A DNA stretch of 6,133 bases. It comes from Planctomycetaceae bacterium. Lineage in GTDB: Bacteria; Planctomycetota; Planctomycetia; Pirellulales; Thermoguttaceae. Positions within the stretch are counted from its first letter, which is position 1, and each line of letters begins with the position of its first letter. The notes beneath the pieces were generated by a model that was not told where the DNA came from, searched no databases, and was given only the letters and a program-made list of their open reading frames with translations. Shown piece after piece: positions 1 through 6,133 of the stretch. The stretch is from the NCBI GenBank assembly GCA_009776995.1, contig WRMR01000314.1, positions 1 to 6,133 on the forward strand, read 5' to 3'. The position numbers were made by a program, and so were the translations under genes.

Positions 1-249
1 CTAGGATGTCATGGAGACATGAACGTGTCTTTCACTGGAATTTTCCCAAGAAACAATAGTCGGGAACGAGTGTGCATAGAGAACGGTGTACAGGAGAAGG
101 CGATTGCTGCCTCAATCCGGTCATTTCGCTGCGATCTGTTTCCGGCCCGCGATTTTTGAATAACATGTTTTTCACGAGCCTTAAATCTTGCCAGTCCAGC
201 CAATCTTAATCAAACCCCGGTTCAAGAAATTCACCGAAAGGAGCCGCCC
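1..249. other. Upstream non-coding region with no recognised gene
   Basis: No open frame here has a recognisable protein or a credible start. The only candidate, on the minus strand, would begin at a TTG without a ribosome binding site, and its product is unlike any protein I know. A weak promoter-like pair for the downstream glycosidase gene can be drawn (TTGAAT at 156-161 and TTAAAT at 181-186), but the 19-base spacing is poor and I do not call it. Small inverted repeats at 6-20 and 43-66 have only five-base arms. The end of any gene to the left is not visible. Confidence 0.5.
237..243 (+). promoter_or_regulatory. Ribosome binding site of the glycosidase gene
   Basis: AAAGGAG lies six bases before the ATG at 250. 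This fixes the start codon, which is also followed directly by a signal peptide, as expected for this protein. Confidence 0.75.
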
Positions 250-2559
250 ATGCGAACATTCCATTTCCCATTGTGCCTGACGCTTGTCTTCCTGACCGCC
301 GTAACGTGTGTGGCTCAAAAACCGCCGTTGCCGTCGATGGTCGTGCCGGACGGGCTGGGTTATAACATCCATTTCACCGACGCCAGGCCGGGCGAGCTGG
401 AAATGCTTGCCGAATCCGGGGCGACGATCATCCGTATGGATTTCGGCTGGGACGGCACGGAACGGCAAAAAGGCGTTTACGATTTTTCGGCCTTTGAGCG
501 GCTGACCGATTCGCTCGAAAAGCACAACATCCGCCCGTTGTACATTCTCGATTATTCCAACCGCAATTACGATCAGGGGCTTTCGCCGTACTCGTCGGAA
601 GGCCGCGCCGCGTTTGCGAAATGGGCTGCGGCGGCTGCGGTGCATTTCAAGGATCGCGGCATCCTCTGGGAAATGTACAACGAGCCGAACATCCATTTTT
701 GGAAACCGGAACCGAAACCGGAGGATTACATCCTGCTCGCCCTCGAAGTCGGCAAAGCCTTGCGTGAGGCGGCTCCAGACGAGTTGTACATCGGCCCGGC
801 CACGTCGGAGATCGACCTGGAGTTTCTGGAACAATGCTTCAAGGCGGGCTTGCTCGAATACTGGGACGCGGTGTCCGTGCATCCGTACCGCCAGCGGGAC
901 CCGGAAACGGTGATCCCGGAATACGCGAAGTTGCGTTGGATGATCGACAAGTACGCCCCGGAGGGCAAGCACATCCCGATTCTCTCCGCCGAGTGGGGTT
1001 ACTCCAGCGTTTGGGGAAATTACACTGATGAGATTCAGGGCAAAATGCTCCCGCGTCAATGGCTGGTTAACCTTGCCTGCGACATTCCGATTTCAATCTG
1101 GTACGACTGGCATGACGACGGCCGCGACCCGAAAGAGCCGGAACACCACTTCGGCACGACGAAATTCGAGTATTTTCGGGACCGCACACCGGTTTACGAT
1201 CCCAAGCCGTCGTATCTTGCGGCCAGGACGTTCTGTGAAGTCTTTCGCGGGTATAAGTATAGGAAGCGGCTTGTTCTTGACGAGGTGAAATATCAACAAA
1301 CGTTTCCCGGTCCGTCGGAAGTCTTCATTTTCCTGTTTGACAACGAAGCCACACAAGGAGCAAAAGGCAATGGAGTCCGGCTTGCCGTTTGGACGATGAG
1401 CAAAGAACCAAAAACGGTGACGATTCCTTGCAGTCCCGGCAAGTTCAAGGTGGTTTCCCATCTTGGTGTAGAATTGCCTGATTTGATTGCAGAAAAAGAT
1501 GAGGTGACGGTTACCATTTCCGACAGTCCCATTTATTTGATCCCGGAAACGAGGAATGAGTTATTGTGGCAAATTTCCGGTCAGGGGCCGGAATTTCCAC
1601 TGGCCGTTTACATTTCGAATGGTCCGAGAATTGGTGTTGCTCAAAAAATTCCACTAATGCCTCAGCCACGAAGAGTGAATCCGACGCCACTCACCGCGAC
1701 GCGAGACCGCTACAAGGAGGTGTGCCAGGTCTATTCCGCGTCACCATTGATTTTCAGTACGCCGATCATTGAAAACAATGAGCTTGTCGTGCATATTGGC
1801 AATCCTGGTGGTGAGGCACTGACAGGCGAATTGACTTTTCTCGAAATATCCGGTTTGAAGCTCAAAACGGATCAGTCACCCATCGTTCTTGAGGAGAATC
1901 AGCTTCATACACAGGTTCGTTTTCCCATTGACGGGACTGTTTCCATTGGGAAAAGATTATCCTTCGCCATGAGCCCCACTGAATATCCTTCTGCTACAGA
2001 GTATTATCAATCTGGAGGAACACAAAGGCTTTCTATTATTCGACAAACCATAGAAACCTTTGACAATTTCTCAAACTACACCGCCGAAACCCTCGATGCG
2101 AATTGGGGCATTTTCCCCGACGGCGACCGGAACGTTGAGTCGGAGCAGACGCTCGCCTTGGGCGAAAACGGGGCGGTGCGAGTGACGTACCGGTTTGACG
2201 ATGGCTGGAAATTCATCCGACTGGCACCGAAGAATGATACATTACGCAATATTGACGGTCAGCCGCAATCGCTTGCCCTGCGGGTCAACGCGGACGGGTC
2301 GGGCAACACCATTCGCATGAGATTCCGCGACAGTCAGGGGCAGACGTTCCAGGTCAACGGCGGAAAAATGACCGATACCGGAATGCAGTATTTCAACTTC
2401 GACCTGACCGGCCAAAACGCGAGCCATTGGGGCGGCCCAAACGACGGCGTCGTGCATTACCCCATCACGTTCGACTCGATCATCATCGACGGCACCCGAT
2501 CCGCCTGCGGTCCTTACAGTATCGACGTTTACCCGCCTGTGCTGGTGTATGCGAAATGA
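250..2559 (+). CDS. Secreted multidomain glycoside hydrolase, clan GH-A (GH5/GH39-like)
   Basis: A 769-residue exported enzyme predicted to cut glycosidic bonds in a polysaccharide or oligosaccharide; the substrate cannot be read from sequence. Residues 1-22 form a signal peptide with a probable cut after VAQ's Ala22. Residues about 33-335 look like a (beta/alpha)8 barrel. WEMYNEPN (140-147) gives the acid/base Glu145, SAEWG (246-250) gives the nucleophile Glu248, and the conserved HPY (211-213) and WYDWHDDG (284-291) line the expected active site. Residues about 345-435 resemble the small beta-sandwich that often follows such barrels, 440-600 a further beta-rich, possibly Ig-like domain, and 603-769 a jelly-roll, carbohydrate-binding-like domain. 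The catalytic assignment is firm. The exact GH family is not: GH39, GH5 or a newer GH-A family such as GH158 are all possible. No other carbohydrate gene is adjacent. The interior (about 1300-2060) is clearly poorer in GC than the two ends. The gene converges with pyrH and has no visible terminator. Confidence 0.9.
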   Translation: MRTFHFPLCLTLVFLTAVTCVAQKPPLPSMVVPDGLGYNIHFTDARPGELEMLAESGATIIRMDFGWDGTERQKGVYDFSAFERLTDSLEKHNIRPLYILDYSNRNYDQGLSPYSSEGRAAFAKWAAAAAVHFKDRGILWEMYNEPNIHFWKPEPKPEDYILLALEVGKALREAAPDELYIGPATSEIDLEFLEQCFKAGLLEYWDAVSVHPYRQRDPETVIPEYAKLRWMIDKYAPEGKHIPILSAEWGYSSVWGNYTDEIQGKMLPRQWLVNLACDIPISIWYDWHDDGRDPKEPEHHFGTTKFEYFRDRTPVYDPKPSYLAARTFCEVFRGYKYRKRLVLDEVKYQQTFPGPSEVFIFLFDNEATQGAKGNGVRLAVWTMSKEPKTVTIPCSPGKFKVVSHLGVELPDLIAEKDEVTVTISDSPIYLIPETRNELLWQISGQGPEFPLAVYISNGPRIGVAQKIPLMPQPRRVNPTPLTATRDRYKEVCQVYSASPLIFSTPIIENNELVVHIGNPGGEALTGELTFLEISGLKLKTDQSPIVLEENQLHTQVRFPIDGTVSIGKRLSFAMSPTEYPSATEYYQSGGTQRLSIIRQTIETFDNFSNYTAETLDANWGIFPDGDRNVESEQTLALGENGAVRVTYRFDDGWKFIRLAPKNDTLRNIDGQPQSLALRVNADGSGNTIRMRFRDSQGQTFQVNGGKMTDTGMQYFNFDLTGQNASHWGGPNDGVVHYPITFDSIIIDGTRSACGPYSIDVYPPVLVYAK

Positions 2560-2582
2560 AGGGATGAGAGGGGGCAGGGCGG

Positions 2583-3323
2583 TCACTGGGTGCTTTTTGA
2601 GATCAGTGTTCCGACCCGCTCGCCGCCGAGGGCGCGTTCGAGGTTGCCCTCCTTGCGGAAATTGAAGACCATGATCGGCATCCCGTTATCCTTGCATTTC
2701 GTGATTGCTTCCTGATCCATGACGCGGAGATTCTGCCGCAACACATCGGTGTAACCCAGTTCGTTGTACAAAATGGCGTGCGGGTTTTTTTCCGGGTCGT
2801 CGCTATAGACGCCGTCCACTTTCGTCGCCTTGAGTAGCACGTCGGCATTCAATTCCAGTGCCCGTTGCGCCGCAGCAGTGTCGGTCGTTACGAAGGGACT
2901 GCCTGTCCCGCCGGCGAGCAGGATGATTCGGCCTTTTTCCAGGTGCCGGATCGCCCTTCGGTAGATGTACGGTTCGGCCACAGTGTCGATGTGCAGCGCG
3001 GTCATCAGACGCGTGTTGCCGCCGAGGTTTTCAATCGCATCCTGCAAAGCCAGGCCGTTGATCACCGTTGCGAGCATCCCCATGTAGTGGGCGGTCGCTT
3101 CCTTAATCGAATTGTTGGCCGCCTTGAACTGGCCGCCGCGCAAAATGTTGCCGCCGCCCATGATGATCGCGATTTGTATGCCTTTTCGTGAGCTACGGAC
3201 CACCTGTTCAGCCAGTCGGGACATGGCGTCCATCGAAATGCCCCGTTCATGCGCCGGGCAAAACCCCTCGCCGGAAATTTTCAGAACAACTCGTCGTTTT
3301 GTATCAATTTGTGTATCAGACAT
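2583..3323 (-). CDS. pyrH: UMP kinase (uridylate kinase)
   Basis: Cytosolic enzyme of the amino acid kinase fold that phosphorylates UMP to UDP with ATP, the step feeding all pyrimidine nucleotide synthesis; bacterial forms are usually hexamers regulated by GTP and UTP. The 246-residue product has the nucleotide-binding start VVLKISGEGF (12-21), the glycine loop MGGGNILRGG (55-64), the family signature with MGMLATVINGLALQDA (81-96), the UMP-side GGTGSPFVTTDTAAAQRALE (138-157), and LLKATKVDGVYSDDP (163-177). Length and motif order are normal. The segment after the first motif (CPAHERGIS, 22-30) replaces the usual proteobacterial sequence and resembles planctomycete versions. I chose the ATG at 3323, preceded by a weak GAGAG; an in-frame GTG at 3335 would add four residues. 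The usual partners rpsB, tsf and frr are not in the window, so the gene seems to be transcribed alone. Confidence 0.97.
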   Translation of the reverse strand: MSDTQIDTKRRVVLKISGEGFCPAHERGISMDAMSRLAEQVVRSSRKGIQIAIIMGGGNILRGGQFKAANNSIKEATAHYMGMLATVINGLALQDAIENLGGNTRLMTALHIDTVAEPYIYRRAIRHLEKGRIILLAGGTGSPFVTTDTAAAQRALELNADVLLKATKVDGVYSDDPEKNPHAILYNELGYTDVLRQNLRVMDQEAITKCKDNGMPIMVFNFRKEGNLERALGGERVGTLISKSTQ

Positions 3324-3441
3324 GAAATCTCTCACTCGATTCTTTTTCAGCGTGACTCGTACCCGGCCAAACCTGGAATTGAGACTCTTCCCGTGCGGTT
3401 TGGCAGGATTGTCGATGCGTCATTGCATGCTCCAATCTCTT

Positions 3442-3458
3442 GTAACATTATACGTTAC
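3442..3458 (-). promoter_or_regulatory. Probable pyrH -10 element within an inverted repeat
   Basis: Read on the minus strand, 3452-3447 is a perfect TATAAT, placing transcription start about 115 bases before the pyrH ATG. No good -35 is seen at 16-18 bases. The element sits between the arms GTAAC (3442-3446) and GTTAC (3454-3458), a five-base inverted repeat with a seven-base gap, so a repressor or activator site overlapping the -10 is conceivable. On the + strand the same region offers TTGCAT (3423-3428), 17 bases, CATTAT (3446-3451), a possible promoter for the broken gene at 3520. Confidence 0.4.
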
Positions 3459-3519
3459 CCGTCGGGTTCGTGGAAGGCTTTCACCGAAAAAAACATGCCA
3501 AATCAGAGCTGCGACAGTC

Positions 3520-4157
3520 ATGGAGCGGTCGAGCCGGAAAAAACTCTGTGCGATTGCGTCTCTGATTTCAACGGTTCTGTTTTTCATTCAAACACCATCG
3601 AACAGTACCGCTTTTGTCGATCATACAAATGCTTATTTCGGATGGCAAAACAGCGGAGTCCTCGTTTTTCCACACGACGGTTCCGAGCCATGGCGGTTGA
3701 CGGCAGAAGACGGTCTGCCAAGCAATAGCGTTCAAGGACTCGGAAGCATTGGCGGAAAGCTTTACATCGGACTCGGCGATGGAAAAGACAACAGTTGGCT
3801 TGTCGTCGTCGATCCGGCAACGAAAAAGATCGAAATCCTGTCGTCGAGTTCAGGACGAGAAGGAAAAGTGCCGTTTTACAATTTTTCGCCGACGCCGCGT
3901 TTTCCATTGTTCCCGGCGGTGATCCGAAGCCGGAAGAACTGCTGGTGCTGGCCGAGGCGGAGTTGTTCCAGCTCAAAAACATTGCATTTCTCGAACGCGC
4001 GGAAGCGGCCTTTGCTCTCGACCCGGGCAATGGACAGATCAAACATGCTTTATTTCGCATCCTGATCGCAGTTGAAAAAGAGATTTTTCCTCGTCGGTCT
4101 AACTCGCTCGTAAACAAAAATAGCCGGACGGTCACTTACCGTCGCGGCTCTGATTAA
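3520..4157 (+). pseudogene. Frameshifted remnant of a secreted beta-propeller protein (Reg_prop-like)
   Basis: From the ATG at 3520 the frame encodes a clear signal peptide (basic ERSSRKK, hydrophobic core LCAIASLISTVLFFI, cut near residue 31). It continues with beta-propeller-like sequence, including WRLTAEDGLPSNSV (58-71) and KLYIGLGDG (80-88), which resemble the two-component regulator propeller repeat, and LVVVDPATKKIEIL (94-107). At Asn121-Phe122 the sense switches to the reading frame one base earlier. There FADAAFSIVPGGDPKPEELL and LVLAEAELFQLK continue the same style of protein to the TAA at 4155. The switch point is a run of five T at 3882-3886; a sixth T would restore one frame of 212 residues. 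Even so, the product would be much shorter than a full propeller, and its last 30 residues look unstructured and AT-rich, so the 3' part is probably lost too. No good ribosome binding site precedes the ATG. A sequencing error at the T run would explain the shift but not the short end. The function of the intact family is not known to me. Confidence 0.65.
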
Positions 4158-4219
4158 CGAATAACTTATTTTTTGCGTGAGTCCCCTGAAAAACTTTCCG
4201 AAGTAAGCCTTAAAACATG
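4158..4219. other. Short gap between the propeller remnant and serC
   Basis: This gap separates two converging genes. I see a T6 run at 4169-4174 but no stem beside it, so no intrinsic terminator can be supported for either gene. Confidence 0.4.
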
Positions 4220-5308
4220 TTACCCGTTGTGCTTTGCGAAATCCAGCATGAAATCGCGGAGGGCAAGCACGCCGTCACGCGGCATGGCATTGTAAATCGA
4301 CGCCCGACAACCGCCGACGCTCCGGTGACCGGAAAGCTGGGTCAACTTGTGCGATTTGGCCTCTTCGAGGAATTTTTTCGTCAGGTCATCGTTCGACAGC
4401 ACAAAGGGCACGTTCATGATCGAACGGTCTTCCTTGACGGCATGGCCGCGATAAAATCCACCGGAATGATCGATGGCGTCGTACAACAATTGGGCTTTTT
4501 CGACGTTCCGTTCGTACATCTTGTCGAGGCCGCCCACATCATCAAGCAACCATTCGGTGACCAGTTTGAGCATATAAACCGCGAAGCACGGCGGCGTGTT
4601 GACCATGGACTTGCCTTCCGCAAGCATTTTGTAATTCAGCATTTTCGGCAGATTGGCAGGCGATTTTTCGACAAGATCGTCCCGCATGATGACCACTGTC
4701 ACCCCGGCTGGGCCGGCATTTTTCTGGGCGCAAGCGAAATAGACGCCGAACTTGGAAATATCGACCGGCTTGCAGAAAATGTCCGACGACGCATCGCAAA
4801 CGAGCGGGACGTTGCCGATTTCCGGAAGTGATTGCCACTGAACGCCTTGAATCGTTTCATTCGACGTCATATAACAGTAGGCGGCACCGGGATGGACGGA
4901 AAATTCGCCTGTTTTCGGGTTGCGGTTGAATTTCGTTTCAGAACCGTCCCAGATCGTGTTGATCGAACCTTGCGTTTTGGCTTCGCCGAGAGCGGTCTTG
5001 CTCCAGGTTCCGGTGACAAAATAGTCGGCGGATTGACCTCCAAGAATATTCATGGGAATCATCGCAAACTGAAGCAACGCACCGCCTTGGAGAAACATGA
5101 CTCTGTAATTTTCTGGCACATTGAACAGTTTGCGTAGATTCGATTCGGCTGTGCCGATGACCGCCTCGAATTGCTTCGAGCGGTGGCTGACTTCGAGAAC
5201 TGAACAACCGGCACCCGGAAGACAGAGTAATTCTTCTTGTGCTTTTTTCAAAACAGGAAGTGGAAGGACAGCAGGCCCGGCGGAAAAGTTGTAAACGCGA
5301 TCTTGCAT
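4220..5308 (-). CDS. serC: Phosphoserine aminotransferase
   Basis: Pyridoxal phosphate enzyme that transfers the amino group of glutamate to 3-phosphohydroxypyruvate, giving O-phosphoserine in serine synthesis; the same enzyme acts in the DXP-dependent pathway to pyridoxal phosphate. It is cytosolic and dimeric. The product has 362 residues, the same length as the E. coli enzyme. It opens with YNFSAGPAVLP (6-16) and contains SHRSKQF (41-47), FLQGGALLQFAMIPMN (72-87), the cofactor-bound segment CAQKNAGPAGV (193-203) with Lys196 as the Schiff-base lysine, VNTPPCF (236-242) and the closing GHRSVGGCRASIYNAM (327-342) with the substrate-binding arginines. The ATG at 5308 is preceded by AAGGA with seven bases between. 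An in-frame TTG at 5356 would add 16 residues unlike the family and is rejected. The gene starts 51 bases after the end of rsfS on the same strand and may be cotranscribed with it. Confidence 0.98.
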   Translation of the reverse strand: MQDRVYNFSAGPAVLPLPVLKKAQEELLCLPGAGCSVLEVSHRSKQFEAVIGTAESNLRKLFNVPENYRVMFLQGGALLQFAMIPMNILGGQSADYFVTGTWSKTALGEAKTQGSINTIWDGSETKFNRNPKTGEFSVHPGAAYCYMTSNETIQGVQWQSLPEIGNVPLVCDASSDIFCKPVDISKFGVYFACAQKNAGPAGVTVVIMRDDLVEKSPANLPKMLNYKMLAEGKSMVNTPPCFAVYMLKLVTEWLLDDVGGLDKMYERNVEKAQLLYDAIDHSGGFYRGHAVKEDRSIMNVPFVLSNDDLTKKFLEEAKSHKLTQLSGHRSVGGCRASIYNAMPRDGVLALRDFMLDFAKHNG

Positions 5309-5359
5309 GGAGTGATCCTTGATTGTTGAGGTGTGCCAAAGGGAACGAATAACCAAACG

Positions 5360-5803
5360 TCAACGCACTATTATATCTTGACGGGAAGATTCGTCTATTG
5401 GTTTCGGCTCAAAAGGGACGGTTTTTGCTCTACCCCAGAGTTCCTCCAGTGCGTAAAACTCACGGGTTTCCGGCTCGAATAAATGGACGACAATGTCGCC
5501 GTAATCAAGCACAATCCATCGGCTTTCCCGATAGCCGGAGATACTCAGCCGCTTGTCACCGAGCCGATCTTCAAATTCATGGTCGATTTCCTCGCTGACG
5601 GCATGCATCTGACGGCGACTTGTGCCGGACGCAATGACAAAGAAATCAAAGAATTGCGTCAATTCGCGAAGGTCAAGAATGACGATTTTTTTTGCACGAT
5701 TATCTTCTGCTGTCTGTGCCGCAATCAAAGCACGGTCATAAGATGGCAAAAATTTCGTGGTCTTTGAGTCTGAAGGTGTGTTTTTCTCGTCGAAATTCGA
5801 CAC
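5360..5803 (-). CDS. rsfS: Ribosomal silencing factor RsfS (Iojap family)
   Basis: Small cytosolic protein that binds L14 of the large ribosomal subunit and blocks its joining with the small subunit, lowering translation when nutrients are scarce (known from the family). The 147-residue product carries the whole Iojap domain: AKKIVILDLREL (37-48), FFDFFVIASGTSRRQMHAVS (51-70), WIVLDYGDIVVHLFEPETRE (96-115) and FYALEELWGRAK (116-127). Residues 1-22 are a polar leader outside the domain and 131-147 a short tail. The start is a GTG at 5803, preceded by AAAGGAG with ten bases between, a slightly long but acceptable spacing. In many bacteria rsfS sits beside nadD; here serC follows instead. Transcription probably starts at the promoter at 5855-5883. 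Confidence 0.95.
   Translation of the reverse strand: MSNFDEKNTPSDSKTTKFLPSYDRALIAAQTAEDNRAKKIVILDLRELTQFFDFFVIASGTSRRQMHAVSEEIDHEFEDRLGDKRLSISGYRESRWIVLDYGDIVVHLFEPETREFYALEELWGRAKTVPFEPKPIDESSRQDIIVR
5370..5397 (-). promoter_or_regulatory. Possible internal serC promoter
   Basis: On the minus strand, TAGACG (5397-5392) is followed after 16 bases by a perfect TATAAT (5375-5370). It lies in the last codons of rsfS and would give serC a leader of about 55 bases, allowing it to be expressed apart from rsfS. The -35 matches four of six consensus positions. This is a pattern match only. Confidence 0.4.
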
Positions 5804-5854
5804 GTTTTCGTTTCTCCTTTGAGAGCATCGTTTGAAATCATTGATTTACGTATC

Positions 5855-5883
5855 ATGATAACAGTTTGTGGTCGAAAAGTCAA
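5855..5883 (-). promoter_or_regulatory. Sigma70-type promoter of rsfS
   Basis: On the minus strand, TTGACT (5883-5878) and TATCAT (5860-5855) are separated by exactly 17 bases, each matching five of six consensus positions. The leader to the GTG of rsfS would be about 45 bases. The -10 lies inside a perfect ten-base palindrome, TATCATGATA (5851-5860), which could be an operator or simply chance. Confidence 0.6.
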
Positions 5884-5939
5884 GCCGCGTGTTGGGGTGT
5901 ATAAATATTTTCAACTTTGCGATTTTTTGTACTTCACTC

Positions 5940-5968
5940 TTGACCGCTTATTTTAAAAACAGTATAAA
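5940..5968 (+). promoter_or_regulatory. Sigma70-type promoter of the gene at the right end
   Basis: TTGACC (5940-5945) and TATAAA (5963-5968) are separated by exactly 17 bases, each one base off consensus, in AT-rich DNA. Transcription would start near 5975, giving a leader of about 115 bases before the ATG at 6090. The promoter points away from the rsfS promoter; the two -35 elements are about 56 bases apart. Confidence 0.65.
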
Positions 5969-6000
5969 ATAGAAATGTAAGATTGTTGCTGGTTTATTTG

Positions 6001-6051
6001 GGTTCATTGTCAATCGCAAGCGTTTTCCATGCTTGAGATTGACAACAAACC
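6001..6051 (+). promoter_or_regulatory. Long hairpin in the 5' leader, possible attenuator or mRNA-stabilising structure
   Basis: The arms are GGTT (6001-6004), TTGTCAATC (6007-6015) and CAAGC (6017-6021) on the left, matched by GCTTG (6031-6035), GATTGACAA (6037-6045) and AACC (6048-6051) on the right. This makes 18 base pairs, broken by one G-A mismatch and a 2x2 internal loop, around a nine-base loop. A T5 run (6057-6061) follows five bases after the stem, so it could act as an intrinsic terminator upstream of the coding region, or it may be a structural leader. GATTG at 5981-5985 could compete for CAATC at 6011-6015, which would weaken the stem. I recognise no known riboswitch class. Confidence 0.6.
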
Positions 6052-6077
6052 TGAGCTTTTTAGTCACACCACAGTTT

Positions 6078-6082
6078 GGAGG
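6078..6082 (+). promoter_or_regulatory. Ribosome binding site of the truncated right-end gene
   Basis: GGAGG lies seven bases before the ATG at 6090. It is the best ribosome binding site in the window and supports a real coding start. Confidence 0.75.
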
Positions 6083-6089
6083 TATTTCA

Positions 6090-6133
6090 ATGAAACCGTC
6101 AACGTGCGTTAAAATTTCATCCAATGTTAAAAT
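6090..6133 (+). CDS. N-terminus of an unidentified protein, cut by the window end
   Basis: Only the first 14 codons are present, reading MKPSTCVKISSNVK, with no stop before the window ends. The call rests on context: a good promoter, a structured leader and a strong ribosome binding site in the correct order and spacing. The visible residues are too few for a family assignment and do not by themselves show a signal peptide or motif. Confidence 0.65.
   Translation, partial: MKPSTCVKISSNVK

Noticed and set aside
6..66. Small inverted repeats ATGTC/GACAT and TTCCC/GGGAA
   Set aside because: Five-base arms with no T run or conserved context are expected by chance.
9..203. Minus-strand open frame of 64 codons
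   Set aside because: It would start at TTG, has no ribosome binding site and no protein-like pattern.
181..1059. Long open frame of 292 codons on the minus strand
   Set aside because: It lies antisense to the catalytic domain of the glycosidase, is rich in Arg, Val and Phe as expected from the complement of a GC-rich gene, and shows no recognisable motif.
2560..2600. Possible terminator between the glycosidase gene and pyrH, next to a T5 run
   Set aside because: The only stem near the T run has three base pairs (CAC/GTG), too weak to support.
3324..3335. GTG start for pyrH at 3335
   Set aside because: It adds only MRDF and is not better supported than the ATG at 3323, though it cannot be fully excluded.
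230..3488. The word TTCACCGAAA occurring near both 230-239 and 3479-3488
   Set aside because: It is only two copies of about ten bases with unrelated flanks, so chance is enough.
4217..4831. Plus-strand open frame of 204 codons
   Set aside because: It is the exact complement of serC, whose catalytic motifs are all present on the minus strand.
5309..5356. Extended serC start at 5356
   Set aside because: The codon is TTG, the added residues are not typical of the family, and the ATG at 5308 has a good AAGGA site and gives the usual 362 residues.

Overview
This is a bacterial chromosomal window with four intact genes, one broken gene and the first codons of a sixth. The best guess at the host is a member of the Planctomycetota. 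This is inferred from the PyrH N-terminal region (a KISGEGF-CPAHERGIS style segment), from a large secreted GH-A type glycoside hydrolase with appended beta-sandwich domains, and from a remnant of a secreted beta-propeller protein. All three resemble planctomycete proteins I know, but no phylogenetic marker in the window settles it. Genes have Shine-Dalgarno sites of variable strength, and several sigma70-like promoters can be read.

Layout from left to right. Positions 1-249 hold no convincing gene and lead into a + strand gene (250-2559) for an exported 769-residue glycosidase. It converges, with only 23 bases between the stop codons, on pyrH (UMP kinase, minus strand, 2583-3323). The 196 bases upstream of pyrH carry a perfect TATAAT in the pyrH direction, inside a short inverted repeat. 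From 3520 to 4157 on the + strand lies a remnant of a secreted beta-propeller protein. It has a clean signal peptide and a Reg_prop-like segment, then a one-base frameshift at a T5 run and a premature end. Then come two minus-strand housekeeping genes, serC (4220-5308) and rsfS (5360-5803), ordered rsfS then serC in transcription. They probably form one unit, with a possible extra serC promoter inside the end of rsfS.

The right end (5804-6133) is an AT-rich divergent control region. A minus-strand promoter (TTGACT-N17-TATCAT) serves rsfS. A + strand promoter (TTGACC-N17-TATAAA) drives a gene of unknown identity that begins at 6090 and runs off the window. Its roughly 115-base leader contains a long, nearly perfect hairpin (6001-6051) followed by a T5 run and then a strong GGAGG site.

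The genes do not form a single pathway. PyrH (pyrimidine nucleotides), SerC (serine and pyridoxal phosphate) and RsfS (ribosome silencing) are core functions. The glycosidase and the propeller remnant are accessory secreted proteins placed between them. I found no CRISPR array, tRNA, rRNA, insertion sequence or clearly novel multi-gene system. The items most worth checking are the 5' leader hairpin at the right end and the frameshifted propeller gene.
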